64,000 nucleotides of DNA from contig JAYKAV010002607.1 of the NCBI GenBank assembly GCA_035582835.1, positions 547,119 through 611,118 on the forward strand, given 5' to 3'. A program made the position numbers and the translations under genes. Below the pieces are notes generated by a model. It worked only from the letters and a program-made list of their open reading frames with translations, ran no database searches and was not told the origin of the DNA. Of this stretch, positions 25,906 to 37,483 are shown piece after piece (the stretch's first letter is position 1; every line of letters starts with the position of its first letter). The DNA comes from Phoebastria nigripes. Taxonomy: Eukaryota; Chordata; Aves; Procellariiformes; Diomedeidae.

Positions 25906-26210
25906 CAGCGGTGTCCAAACTTTTTTGATTGTGCAGTAAAAAAATTTTGAGCACGAACCCCCAATATATATGTATTTATTTATTTATAAATTACATACAT
26001 GTACGACTGTACTAATATAGTATGAACATTATAAAACATACACAAAAATAGAAATCAAAATAGGATGAGATAAAGGTGAAACAAATGCTAGTTTTGTTTT
26101 ATTTTTAAATTTAATTAATTAATGGTACAAAAAGTGTTTTCTTCCTGCACCCCAATGGCTTGTCTTGCGCATCCCTGATGTGTGCACACCCTGCTTTGGA
26201 GACCACCGGT
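25906..26210. mobile_element. Non-autonomous hAT-like DNA transposon (MITE)
   Basis: Seen: the left end reads CAGCGGTGTCCAAAC, and the right end, reverse-complemented, reads ACCGGTGGTCTCCAAAG, so the ends are imperfect inverted repeats of about 16 bp. The left end matches the CAGNGGT...CCAAA pattern of hAT/Charlie-type termini. The flanks are TTAGAC at 25900-25905 and TTAGAC at 26211-26216, consistent with an eroded 8 bp target duplication typical of hAT elements. The interior is 305 bp, AT-rich, and has no open frame, so any movement would have needed a transposase supplied elsewhere. Known: the hAT superfamily makes 8 bp duplications. Inferred: family and age. It could also be an internally deleted relic of a longer element. 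Confidence 0.72.
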
Positions 26211-29200
26211 TTAGACAGCCCCCATACTCCAGGTGCCCTGAAATCCTCTTTGGAAAGCAATGTCTCCCCCTTCCCCACAAGAGGCCATGGGTGTTTGCCT
26301 TGCGTCTGGCCGCCTTCTCCTCCCCACCTGCCTGGCTCAGCGCAGAGCTGTCTCCACTCCTGCACCTACCGCTCCTCCTGGCAAGCATCNCCTTTAGAAA
26401 TCCCCTGCCCTGGGCACCTCTGTTAACCACTCTAACGTTGCTTGTATCATATTAATACAATCACTTAAGCAGCAGGTGCTGAGCTTTTAATTACATCCAC
26501 GGTATGTTCAGCCTGTGCAGCACACAGATGTGTTATTTTTCTACTCGATATATCCATCGGTTCTAATTATTCCAAAGCATTGGAGGCAGAACAGTGCAAA
26601 AATGTCAAGGTATACTCTTTTGACTTTTTGTATGACTAATGTTCAAGCAATAACCTCAGGGTCCAAAAATACCAGATCTCTTCATCGTTCACTTTACCCT
26701 GAAGAAGCAGACCCCCACCTGCCTTCTGGAAATACTTTCTATGTCCTACCCTAAGCTTAACGCCACCGCTAGTCACAGCTCAACCACAACCTGCAGAGAC
26801 CTTCTCCAAAACCAAGCAACCAAAAGGCCTAGGCTAACTCATCCATGTACCTTCTCCACCCTCTCCAGCTCTGCAGCCCTAGGAGGGAATCGGTTTGGTC
26901 ATCCTCCCAGGTACGGGAAGCAGGCCTTCCCTACAAGGTGGGCAAAGCCCTAGGCTCTCATCAACCCCAGCTTTCTTCTTACATCACCTTGCATCCTTCT
27001 GCTGTCCTTCCATCTCCTAATCCTCACCCTAAGACCAACTCGAACCTCAAAGGCAACCTGGGCAGACCGGACACCTGGCCATGGCCCAACCTGCAGTGTT
27101 GTCTACCTTTTTCTTTGCTCTTGGGGGTACTTTTTGTATAGGTTTCACAGGAAACCTAACCACAGCTATTGCCTCTGGAAGATGCTAAAGGTGTTTGGTC
27201 CAGCTCTGCGCTAGGGCTGCCCCCCACCCGCCAGGCCCTGGAGGAGGCAGCCCCTGCCATGTCTTGGGAGTGCAGTCTCCCATGCCCGGGGGGTGGGAAG
27301 CAGATGGTTATCCTAGGGGGCAATGGCTTTGCTTTTCTTTCTTAGTAGAGTTTGTGCCAAGTTATGGTTTCTGTGAGGGTTATAAAAAAATGGCGCAAAG
27401 CCCTGAAATTTTTCATAAATTTACTAGGACTTTGACTGCCACCAGGAGTGTGGCTGATGGTGATAACTGAGGGGTTTTGTTGCCTGTGCCCTTGGGTGTG
27501 TCTGTGGGCTGTCATTGAGCTTAGGGTTAGGGTTTTTTCTGGTGTTTGAGTTAAGCAATCCAAAGCTTCCAGTCCTGCAGCTGGGGACCTCACTGTGCAG
27601 GAGGCTGAGCTAGGAAGAAGGCTGGCACGGCTTGGGTCCAAAGCTTTTTCTCACCTTTTGCAGACTGAGTCCTGTGGTGTACCTCAGGGATGGTTCTGTA
27701 AGCTGATCACAAATTTAGGGTTGAATGCCATGGGGAAAGAGGACTAATGGCCTCACCAAATATCCACACCTGCATTCTTCATAGCTGCCCATATCCTCTA
27801 AAATCTGATAACTAACCGAAGATGTTTGCTCAAGTCTGCAGCACCTGAGGGGTTATGAAGGTGGCTGCCTTCAATTACAGCCCATCTTTTCTCTCTTCTT
27901 TTCTCAAGTGTAATTCTCCACCTGGATGGACTTAAGGGCAGGGTACTGATTAGTGCTGGAAAATCAATAGCCTCAAGAACGAAAGTTATTGCTGGCATTT
28001 AGATAAACTGGAGTTTACAGGAGGAAAGGAGCTGGCAGTATTAGCCAAGGTTTTTGTTCTCTTCCTTTCTTGCTGTTCCTCAATATGTTGCTCAGGCTAG
28101 GTTAGGATTTCTTCTAACTGGGAGTTAGGAAACCTGCATCCTTGGGAAGCCAGATTGCTCCTGGGCAGGGCTGGCCAGGGGAAGATTCCCAATGCTACTT
28201 GTGGGAGCCAGAATCCTTCGTCTGCTGGAGTAAGGACCAGTTCCCTCATTAATTACTCCAGGTTAGTTTTGGAGTTATTTATGTTTTGCCCTAGAGTCAG
28301 GCAAACCTGGAAACATTACAGAACGCATAAGTCCTCCATACATGACCTCTTTAAAACAATTTCTGTACCAAGATGAAGCTAACGGCTGTGTTGCTCAGCC
28401 TGTTAGAAAACAACAAGGCCAGGCAGGACCACTGCTGTTGATTTTGAGGTTCAGAAAACATGCCTTGAAACAATTTTCCCAGAAAGGCTCCATTTTTTCT
28501 TCCTGAGAAGTATTTATGACAGGAATTAAATTTGTAAAAAGAAAAATGTTGTTCTCTGGCAGAGCTGTATTCTTTCAGTATCTTAGAAAAGTAGTTTCAG
28601 GAGAAGACATTTATATAATGAAGCAGTTTGTCTGATTACTTTCCTGAGTACTCGTCTTAATTTCTTGGTCATGATGGTAAAATGATAAACTTTGTCACTT
28701 GTACACAAGGAGCAGGCATGTTTCAGTCTCTTTGGGCTTTTGAGGTAGCTGTAAGAGAGTAAAACTCTTTATGTTTCACAGCTTTTATGGTTGGCCTTAT
28801 TTTAATAGCTGTATCATTGAGGAGGGTGGTTTTTTCTGGTTTCTAGGTGAAAATATCAAACTCTGAAATTCTTTCAGAATGTCCTGTTTGTCCTCTGCTT
28901 ATAGCATTTTTATGGCACACGTTAATAATTCATGGGGAAAAAAATAATTGTGGTTAAAATTCTACTCCTAGCTGCATAAAAGCAGCTTATTGACCTTTCT
29001 AAAGGCTTTTCTTTCCATTTTTTAATTGGCTTATCCATACATTTTGTTGAAAGTTGAGCTTCAGAGGTTCCTGATGCAAAGCACAACTTCTTGTTTGTAT
29101 GTCTCTGGATAACCTTGAAGAGCCAACTGAAAATTCAGGAGGGGGGAAACAGAAACAGCAAATTGGAGGGCTTATCATTTCTCAGGTGCATAGAATATGC

Positions 29201-29362
29201 CTGGACCAGCAAGTTGGGTAGTACATGGTGGGGTATGCTCAGCTATCAAGGATGTTTTGGGACCATTTCCATTATGCCTGTCTTCAGAAAAAAAGATGAG
29301 CACTGACTGTGAATACTGTCGAGAAATGACTTCTCAGTGGCACCTTGTATCCAGTAATGCAC
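26211..29362. other. Unique DNA with a strand-composition switch, no gene recognised
   Basis: From about 26680 to 27080 the + strand is rich in C and A and poor in G. From about 27180 to 27700 it becomes rich in G and T. A two-unit TTAGGGTTAGGG occurs near 27522. No exon or known repeat was recognised, and the ORFs look accidental. Confidence 0.5.
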
Positions 29363-29490
29363 AAATACTTCACGTGCTTCAGTTCTTACAACGCTACTGT
29401 GAAGTAGCAGTTTTTTACCTAGCTGCACATAAAGATGGGTAAACTGAGGCATCAGAGAGCTTCCTTGCCTTACACTAAAGCCATTGCCCT
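29363..29490 (-). mobile_element. MIR-like SINE relic
   Basis: Seen: the + strand reads TCTTACAACGCTACTGTGAA near 29383, then AAAGATGGGTAAACTGAGGC (29431-29450) and ATCAGAGAGCTTCCTTGCC. This follows, in order, the reverse complement of the 3' half of the MIR SINE (ACAACCCTATGAGGTAG, GATGAGGAAACTGAGGC, then AGAGAGGTTAAGTGACTTGC, as I recall it). MIR is an old tRNA-derived SINE found across amniotes and scarce in birds. The tRNA-like half is not visible. Boundaries are approximate and no statistical test was made. Confidence 0.55.
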
Positions 29491-31440
29491 GAGTCCCCTG
29501 CTCACCCCTTCAGCTGTCAAAAAGGCAAATGGAAAAGACAGCTTGTAGGCACACAAACAGCATCCTGGTTTTGACAACTGCCACTTGCTGCCAGGCACCA
29601 GACCGATGCATTTTGAACCATCTGATGTGCGTGACACAAAGCCAGTTTTGCAGGTCTGCTCCTGAAGTTACAGCACTAGTCTCCAGAGCTTTTAAAGTAA
29701 TGGGTTATTTGTGACAGCACATGGGGACACAAGCACCAGGAATCTCAGTGATTTTTCTGAACTTTTTTAGGGGTGGGAGATGGGAAGAAGGGAGAACAAA
29801 GTAGAGATAATCCGGAATATTTTTTCCCTTGAACTATCTGCATCCTATGTAAGATCTAAGGTAATTTTCAACACTGCATCCAGGATTAATTGTGTTGATG
29901 GTAAACAAGGACATCTTGTATCTTTTTCCTCTTCTTTGCTCCGGCCTATGCCTTAAAAATGGAATAGTTTATGGGCTGACTGTATGGAATTGGAGCCTAT
30001 GGAAAAAATGTGGGTTTTTTCTAGAAAACTTCTAACTCGACTTCCACATTATCATTCTGCTCTGTGATTGAATCTAGCCTGCAGTAAACAAGAACTTACT
30101 GTAAAGCAATCAATATTGTGCTCTAGCTGGGTCTGGAGGAAGAAAAGGTCCTGACGAGCCATTAACATCCGTGGTGCCAGCAGAATTTACGCTATCTGAT
30201 GATCTGTCTTCTACAGTCTGCTCTCAGCACTGTTTTATTTCTTATCCTCCCTTCCATTTCCCATGTTATTGGAGCCTTTCTTGGAAGACGTCCAGCTCTC
30301 CCCCGGGAAGTCAGCTTTATGATACCGGATACACAAACACAGGCTTCAGGCTGCTGTGGATTCAAGTTTTGCATGTAATGAAGCTTCTTCCACTGTTGCA
30401 TTCATAACATATAGTGAGGGATGTCGGTTAAAAAGGACCCCGCTGGCCATACTGGCTGCAAGCTGCTCACACCTGGAGAGTAAATAAAAGCACTGTGTGC
30501 CTCCCCAGTCTACAGGTACAGCCAGTTGTTTTCATCACATTCAGCATCTCTCATTTAAAAAAAAAATCACACATCACACACTGCCCCAGGGAATTCAGTT
30601 TCATTTGTAAGTCTGGGGATTAGCCCACTGTAAATACACCAGACACAGCAGTCAAGCTAAATGCTGAAAGGCAATGCTGTACCATCACTGCATTAATTCA
30701 CCAGGCTCATCAGTAGTTTAATCACAAGATCCAGGCCGCTTTTCTGAACCATGGGATTATTAAAGCACAGTGGGATTTCTTATATCTATTGCCACTTTAT
30801 TCAGGAAGCAAATATTCTGCAGCAACAACAGATTTACTTCCTACAGCTGTAAAATGTTGCCAGCAATACATACTAATGTTTCTGAGGAGGAGCTACTCCT
30901 CCTAGCCGGAGCGTGGCGGACCACAGGGTCGTAACTGCAACAGGCATCTCAGATCTGCAGCCCGCAGTCCAGCAAGGCAGAGAAGTAGATTTTGTTTTTA
31001 AGAAATTAAAAACAAAGTCATGTTTTCTCATGGCCTGGGAAAAAACTCCACAGTTCAGATTCGGGCAGCAGCAGCCTCTCTTTGCACTGAATCTGCTAGC
31101 TGAAACCACTTGGTTTAGCACAGGAACATGGGGAGGAAAGGGACCAGGCCAGGTCTGTGTGCCCAGCTGCTCCCAGCGCCTTGGCACCACTGCATCCAAG
31201 GGCACATGTGTACCATCAGACTGAGGAGGAGGTACACAGATGCTCCGTGGGGCCAACATTACACGGTGGCTTGTCCAAGCCCTGGGCTACAGGACCACCG
31301 AGGCAAGGTAAAACACATTAATGTAATGCTGCACATCACATGGACAAAGCCATGGGAACAGGCAGGGTGCAGCTGAGGGCAAATGATATATGACAACACA
31401 AAATTTTACCTAGTCCTCTTTAGATTCAGATCATCAATTA
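29491..31440. other. Unique DNA, no gene recognised
   Basis: Nothing recognised except a perfect 8 bp stem with a 3-base loop at 30885-30903. The ORFs at 30870-31260 occur on both strands of the same GC-richer patch and look accidental. Confidence 0.55.
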
Positions 31441-31575
31441 ACCTGTTGCAGAGAAGGGTTGTGGACTCCCCATCCTTGGAGATATTCACAATTAGACTAC
31501 ACAAGGCTCTGAACAACCTGGTGTAATTTACACTGCTCCAGAGGCCCCTTCCACCCTAAATTGTTCTATAACCCA
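31441..31575 (+). mobile_element. CR1 LINE 3'-end fragment
   Basis: Seen: AGAGAAGGGTTGTGGACTCC and CCATCCTTGGAGATATTCAC (31450-31490) match the end of CR1 ORF2. TCCAGAGGCCCCTTCCACCC then TAAATTGTTCTATAACCC (31537-31572) match the 3' UTR and tail. It is 5'-truncated to about 135 bp and diverged, including a shortened region before the tail. It resembles the older avian CR1 types. Confidence 0.8.
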
Positions 31576-33140
31576 ATAGCTCAGGATGATAAGTAGATAG
31601 CAGATAAAAANAGATAAAATATTTGTAAGGGGAAATTGTTATGGTCTCTATGNTCATAGATACTAATGTGAACCCTGAAAGGTGACAGTGTTCCTACTTC
31701 CAGAAAGGACCTGTCAATTAGCAACACCATTAAAAGGAAAACTTCACAGTATGGCTTTCTAAAAAGACATATCCCATACTGTGTTTTCCTCTAAGAGAAT
31801 AAGCTCTTGTTCACATTTTTCTGTGTATATATTTTATGGCTCTTCACTGAGATGCAATACTGGGTACAGTATACTGTATACTGGTATACACTAGACTAAG
31901 TAAACGTGAATTAGTATTTTGATAAGACGATAGCAAATCAGTGGTCTTAGCATTCGGATTTGCTGGAAAACTCTTTTCTTAGGGGGAAAGCAACAGCTTT
32001 ACTGAGTCTAATTAAGCAATAGATGTGAACTGACTAGACTTCTTTCACTCATTTTGACCAAAAAAGTCATGATTTTCCTTCTGCGCTACTAAGGACAGTT
32101 CATGGCTTGGCTACAGTCTACCAGCACCAAGCTCCACCAGGTTCATGGTGGATTCCTGAAGTGCTTTTTTGTTATGTGTCAGAGGTTGTATTACATACCT
32201 TATATATTCCATCTGCCCCTACTGTTCCTCTTTTAGAATATATATGTACCTTTAGCCTTGGGGTCTTTATAGACCTGAAAATTTTTTATTGACTTTGCAC
32301 AGAGGANAATCACTGTGAGTTGATTGCATGATCATGGGCTGAGCTGGCAAGCTGCACTGGGTAGACACGATGCCTTTGTGGATATACACATAGGCACAAG
32401 CCCTGTGAAGTCAAGACCTACTGTAAGTCCNATTGCTGCTTCTGATACTCAGATAATCAATGATCAGGTATCTTTGTATATATGAGAAGTATTTTTCCCA
32501 CCTAAGACATTTGCAGACCTACTCAATTGCACTTTAGAATGGAATGTCACTTTGGTGACATTTCTCACTCACCTTCAACAAGAAGAATGAACATCTGACC
32601 TGCCTAAAAACTAAAAAAACCCAAACATTTCCTCTCCTGTTCTGTTCCTGGTATTAAAGTATTCAGTTTTATACCAAGTTTAATACCCAGAAATCTCATT
32701 TCTTTCTTTATTGCACATTTTTTGGCTGCCCTGGAATATATCAGATGACTAGAGTTTGTTTAGAAGTAGAGAAAATTCGTTACTTTATTTCTCTCTTCTG
32801 GCACCAAGAATGCCCCCCTAAAATTCTAACCTCATCATTACTGTCACATTCATCTGTCTTAGGCTTTAAAGTGGTGCAAGGCAAAGTCCATCAGGCCTGT
32901 ACTCAAAATCTTACTCTGATCCTCAGCATCACACAGTTTCTCAGCAGAGAGGGCTGTACTGTGACAGGACATAGGCAAATAGTCATGGTGGTGGTCCTTG
33001 CACGTGAGGGGAAAGAGAAGCCAAAAGGCAGCAATGACAACTCAGCTTCCAGAAAACACTAATGGGAAGGTGCAGCCAGCAGTAGTGAGTGGCAGCCAGG
33101 AAGGTTGATCAAGCACCCAAGCACTGTAAAAATGCTTTAT

Positions 33141-33174
33141 AGTTATAGTATAGTTACAGTTATAGTATAGAACT
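33141..33174. repeat. 17 bp tandem duplication
   Basis: Two adjacent copies begin AGTTATAGTATAG and differ only in their last bases. Confidence 0.8.
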
Positions 33175-36100
33175 ACTTATATAGTTCCAACTACACCTTT
33201 GAATGCATGCCATGCTTGTTTCTTCCCGCTTTCCCATGCCACATGGAAGGCCCTCAGAGTTGTTCTGCATCCTCTTCATTGCAAGGTTTGTGGCAGCAGC
33301 AGCTTCTCAAACCCCCAAAAACCAAGGCAGCGAAGGGCAGAGGGGAAGGAGAGGAATAAGTGGTGCATAATTGTCACAGTAAAAAATGTCTGAAAGAAAA
33401 CAACAGCAAAAGTTGCCTTAAAAAAATGTTTTCTCTGATCTGATCTGTTTTTAAAATAATGGGAATTGAGCTCCTGCTCTTGTTTCTGCCCCACTCTAAT
33501 CCCTTCAAGCCTTACAGAGGCCTCCATAGGGCACATGCGAATGTCCCACACACCTGTTTCCAGAGCAAGGCAGGACAAAGCAAGGTAACACCGTGGTTCT
33601 GCTTTGGCATCTTCCTGCACCCTCAGTTTAAGTCAGACCATCAAATTGATTTCTTTTAATGTGGACTTTTCTGTTTAATTAGTGTAGACAAATCTAAACT
33701 GACATCAGTCTATTCAGTACGCCAATATAAGCCAACGTAATTGTCCTGAGACAGATTGATTAGAGAAGTACCCTTGATTGTTTTTAATAAGGTTAGACCT
33801 GCTGCTGCTTTAGAAAATCCTTCACTGGAATTACGTTTCTGTAGAAGAGAAACCCATTCTCCCTGTTTCACAGCTGGGCACAACCTGCCACACGATTCCA
33901 GGAGTTTAGAAATATCTGACACTCACCCTAAATCACTTCATTGTATGGAAAGGGTTGAAATGAAAAAGAAATACTTCAATCATCATTTTCCACTGCTCTT
34001 TTTATTGATCTGAGAAGATTAATTAAAATATCAAACTTATTTTAGATTTGTGTTGATGTTAAAATCTTGCCAGTCTGTTAACAATGAAGAGTTTGTTGTT
34101 TTCAGTCAAAATACTGTTTTAAAAAAGAAGGAAGCAGTAAGACACAGAGAGAAAATTTTCCTTCCACTTCACTCCACACGAAACTGGTGACTTTCAATCA
34201 GGAACACTTTAGAGAAGAGTCATGAGAAGAAGTAGTTTACTTTTAGGCATGTTGATAAGACAAGGTTTGTAGGTAGAGTTGATCTTTTTACTGAATGAAG
34301 TAGCTTAGCTGGAAAAAAATTAGGGTTTTGGATACATAAACTCTCTTCCCAGTCTCTGAAGAATCTGGAGATTTGAGGATTGTTTAATGTGTTGGTATCT
34401 ATTATTGTAAGAGACTTTTGTTGGAGAAGCCCCCAGACTGCCTCCTGTCCTTAAGATGCCTCAGCTTTAACATTCAGAAACTCATTTGAAAAACTGGGTT
34501 GTGGAAGATATAAAGTAGGCACAGTAAAAGGGATTAGCCATCTAAATAGCGTAGTTAGAAAGACACAGTTAAGCTAAATTGTATCTATCATCTTCTTTAA
34601 TTTCACGGTCCTTATTAACTTCTAAATGAGCTTGGCAAATATATCCAAGGGCACGGTTCTGTTTTTGAAGTGTAAATTGACCCCTCCCCATCCCAGTTGA
34701 AAGCTCTAGCTTATCAATTTGCAAAACCTGAGAGTATTTTTTTCACGCTACTGTGGTAATATATTCCACAAATTGTATCCGCACTGGGAATGTTATTACC
34801 ACTCACGAGGCAGTTAAACACGCAGCCTCTCAGACCCCTGTGCACAGAACTCATCCCAGCCATCGCCCCGCTGGAGGTAACACTGATTCCTTTGAAGTCA
34901 GTGGAAAAACTTCAGAAATTCACCTTGAATTTCAGCAGAACCTGTGAAAGGTGGGATGAAAAACATCTAGAAATATCCTTACTGCCAAAGGGACTAATAA
35001 GGACTGTTGCTTTTGTAATTGCCACTTCATTAGACATGTAATGTTTTCATGCCTGGAGAATTTGAAGGAACAAGGTAGCAAATACACGTGCAAGCCCACA
35101 CNTTCTTTGCTCTCTTCTGCTAAAACTGTATGTTCTGACAGCATTTTGAACAGCTGGAGGATTAATAATCATTGCCCTAGTTTATTGAAAGAAATCTAAC
35201 ACCTCCACCACTGAATCTTTTCTCCACAGCAATCTGCACTTGAAGCTGTGTGGATGAACATGCTCCAGCATTATAATAACTCCATTGCAATCATTTATAA
35301 AAAACCCTTCTATGCTCATCTGAAAAAAGAAGTGGGCAGGAAATGGAGACCAAAAAAAGATACATATTCTACTTCTGCATAATTCTAATCCTGTTAAAAG
35401 AAAAAGCTCTTGAAGGATCTCTTACGACTATTTGAAAATACAGAACTGACTAAAAAGGCAAAGGTTTATATTATTGCCTCCTACAGTGGGAAAAGAAACA
35501 CCAAACATCTAAGCTGATCATACCTAAAGCTTCAGCACCTGCAATTCTCTAAGCATTTGGGACCATTGATATTCAGTAGTTTTGCTTCTCTTTCCCTTTA
35601 GCGGCTCTCAGCCCACCAAGGGCCACCAGCTGGTGACAGTCTTTGTCACCTCTAGCTCCCAGCCCGTATTCCTCCTCCACCATCCCCTCGCAGCCAGTCG
35701 CTCTCCGTGAAGTCTGGGCTGGCCAAGCGAGAGGGGAGGGAGCTGCACCCAGCCAGCATGAGCAGAAGAGCTCACTCCGCAAAGCCCAAACAGTATTTGT
35801 GCTGTACGAATTGGCAGCAAGGCACGCGTTCAGCAGCCAGCTCTGCACGTCAGCTCACATCTACTTGGAGCAGCAGGACTTGCAAAGCAGGGGGACAAAG
35901 GGCATTCAAGAGATTGAAGGGAATACAGTGTACCATACAGAGCGCAGCAGCACTTTGATGTCCTTGGCTAAAAGCATAAAATACTTTCTGACACATACCG
36001 GATAAGTCAAGGTGGGGTTAGTCTTGTTTCTCAAAAAGATGACTTGTTACATTTTGATCTTGTGAAAACAACTTTTAAAATGCACAGATTTTTCTGGATA

Positions 36101-36220
36101 CAGACTGTATCACTGAGCTTTCCTTACTCATTTGTGTTTTGCAGACTGAAACAGTGTCTGATTTTTTCTCTCTGAATGAAACTCAGAATAACCTACTATG
36201 AATATGCTCCTAATAGCTAG

Positions 36221-36250
36221 GAAAAAAAAAGAAAAGAAAAGAAAACAAAA
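36221..36250. repeat. A-rich (GAAAA)n tract
   Basis: A run of nine A is followed by GAAAA units and an AAAC unit. It is a simple repeat with no attached transposon seen. Confidence 0.85.
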
Positions 36251-37395
36251 CATGCTCAGTGACCCCCTTATTGACTTTCTGGGGAAGGTAGCAGGAAAAG
36301 GGTGGGGGGCGGGAAAGTGGGCACAGGGATGCCTTCCCTGCTCCAGGAGTTAGGAAGCAAGGTTCAATTAGAAAATGCTGAAAGCCTCACAGGCAGCATC
36401 TCTGCTGAGGCTGCTGTCAGCACACAGTAAGTCCCTGAGGCTGGAGCAGAGTAAGGGAGAAGCGAGCCGGGCTGGCTGGTTTTGTCTCCCTGCAACCTAA
36501 TTGCATGGAAATGTTTTGGGAACACACAGCTGCCGTTGCACATGGCATTGGCCCATATTTGAAAGCAGACAGAAATGCCTATTTAACCAACCCCAGGGCT
36601 TCTGTGTGGCTGCAGGAAGATGTGCTTTTTCTAACCCCGATAGACAAACCCTTGGCAATTTATCCATCCACAGCAGCCATCTGCTTCAATAAGGATCTGC
36701 ACCCAAAGACAGGTGGGACCCTAAATCTGCATGGCAAAGCTAATGTTTCTGCTCTGTCTTTTAAGACAGAGCTGCCAAGTGATACCTCTGCCATCATCAG
36801 CCTTTTAATGAGNAGCAGTGATTGCTGGAGGTGCTTTGGGAGCCCAGTTAACATCTGGACTTTTCTGCCCCCAAAGCAGAACTGTTGCTCATCAGCAAAG
36901 CTCTGCTCTTTGGTACTTGTCCTGCTGCCTTCTCCACTTGTCCGTGCTGCTCCCACCCCAGAAACACTCTCCCTCCGTCAGCACTGCGCTGCCCAAAGTG
37001 CCGGGCGCCTGCCAGCCCCATGGGCATGCTGGCAGCCCTTCCACCATCGTGCCCAGGGCTGGGAGGGAGACCAGGGGCTCCGGGCTACGCCTGACCCTCA
37101 GCATCTCTTGCTCAGCAGTTCGCCTCTTCAGGTAGAGGTTACTTAGCTCACATTGCTTTTTTGGGGGGGTCTGTTTGTACTTTGCTTGCTTTGAATTTTC
37201 CCCGTCAACTTCCCACCAAAGCACTCGAGCAGCAGTGCCCTTTTCCCACAGCCCGTCTGGAAAAGACTGGGATTAAGGTGGTGAAAACGTGGCCCTGATT
37301 TTCTCCAGACTGCTAAGTCCAATGTTCCTCGGGAGAGACAGAGCAGTCGCTGGCTGCATGCAAATTTAATTGTGAGGCTTTTTAATGGATTTAAA

Positions 37396-37483
37396 TCATA
37401 GAATCATAGAATAGTTTGGGTTGGAAGGGACCTTTAAAGGTCATCTAGTCCAAACCCCCTGCCATGGGCAGGGACATCTTCAA
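37396..37483 (-). other. CR1 3' UTR and tail
   Basis: Follows the ORF2 stop. On the - strand it contains GGTTTGGACTAGATGACC, then the self-complementary core GACCTTTAAAGGTC, then CCTTCCAACCC, and it ends in two ATTCTATG units. In CR1 this end is the part recognised by the element's own RT for target-primed reverse transcription (known for the family; inferred here). Confidence 0.9.

Larger units (their letters stand above)
31576..37395. other. Unique DNA, no gene recognised
   Basis: There is no recognised gene. The stretch contains a GTATAC-rich cluster near 31865-31891, a 17 bp tandem duplication at 33141 and an AT-rich block at 33660-33960 with TTAATTAG-type motifs. A 213-codon + strand ORF at 36505-37146 is the longest outside repeats; it has one N, no domain I know, and ends in a GC-rich patch, so it is treated as unproven. 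Confidence 0.5.

Noticed and set aside
27520..27535. TTAGGGTTAGGG as an interstitial telomere
   Set aside because: Only two units, and short matches occur by chance; noted only as part of the composition switch.
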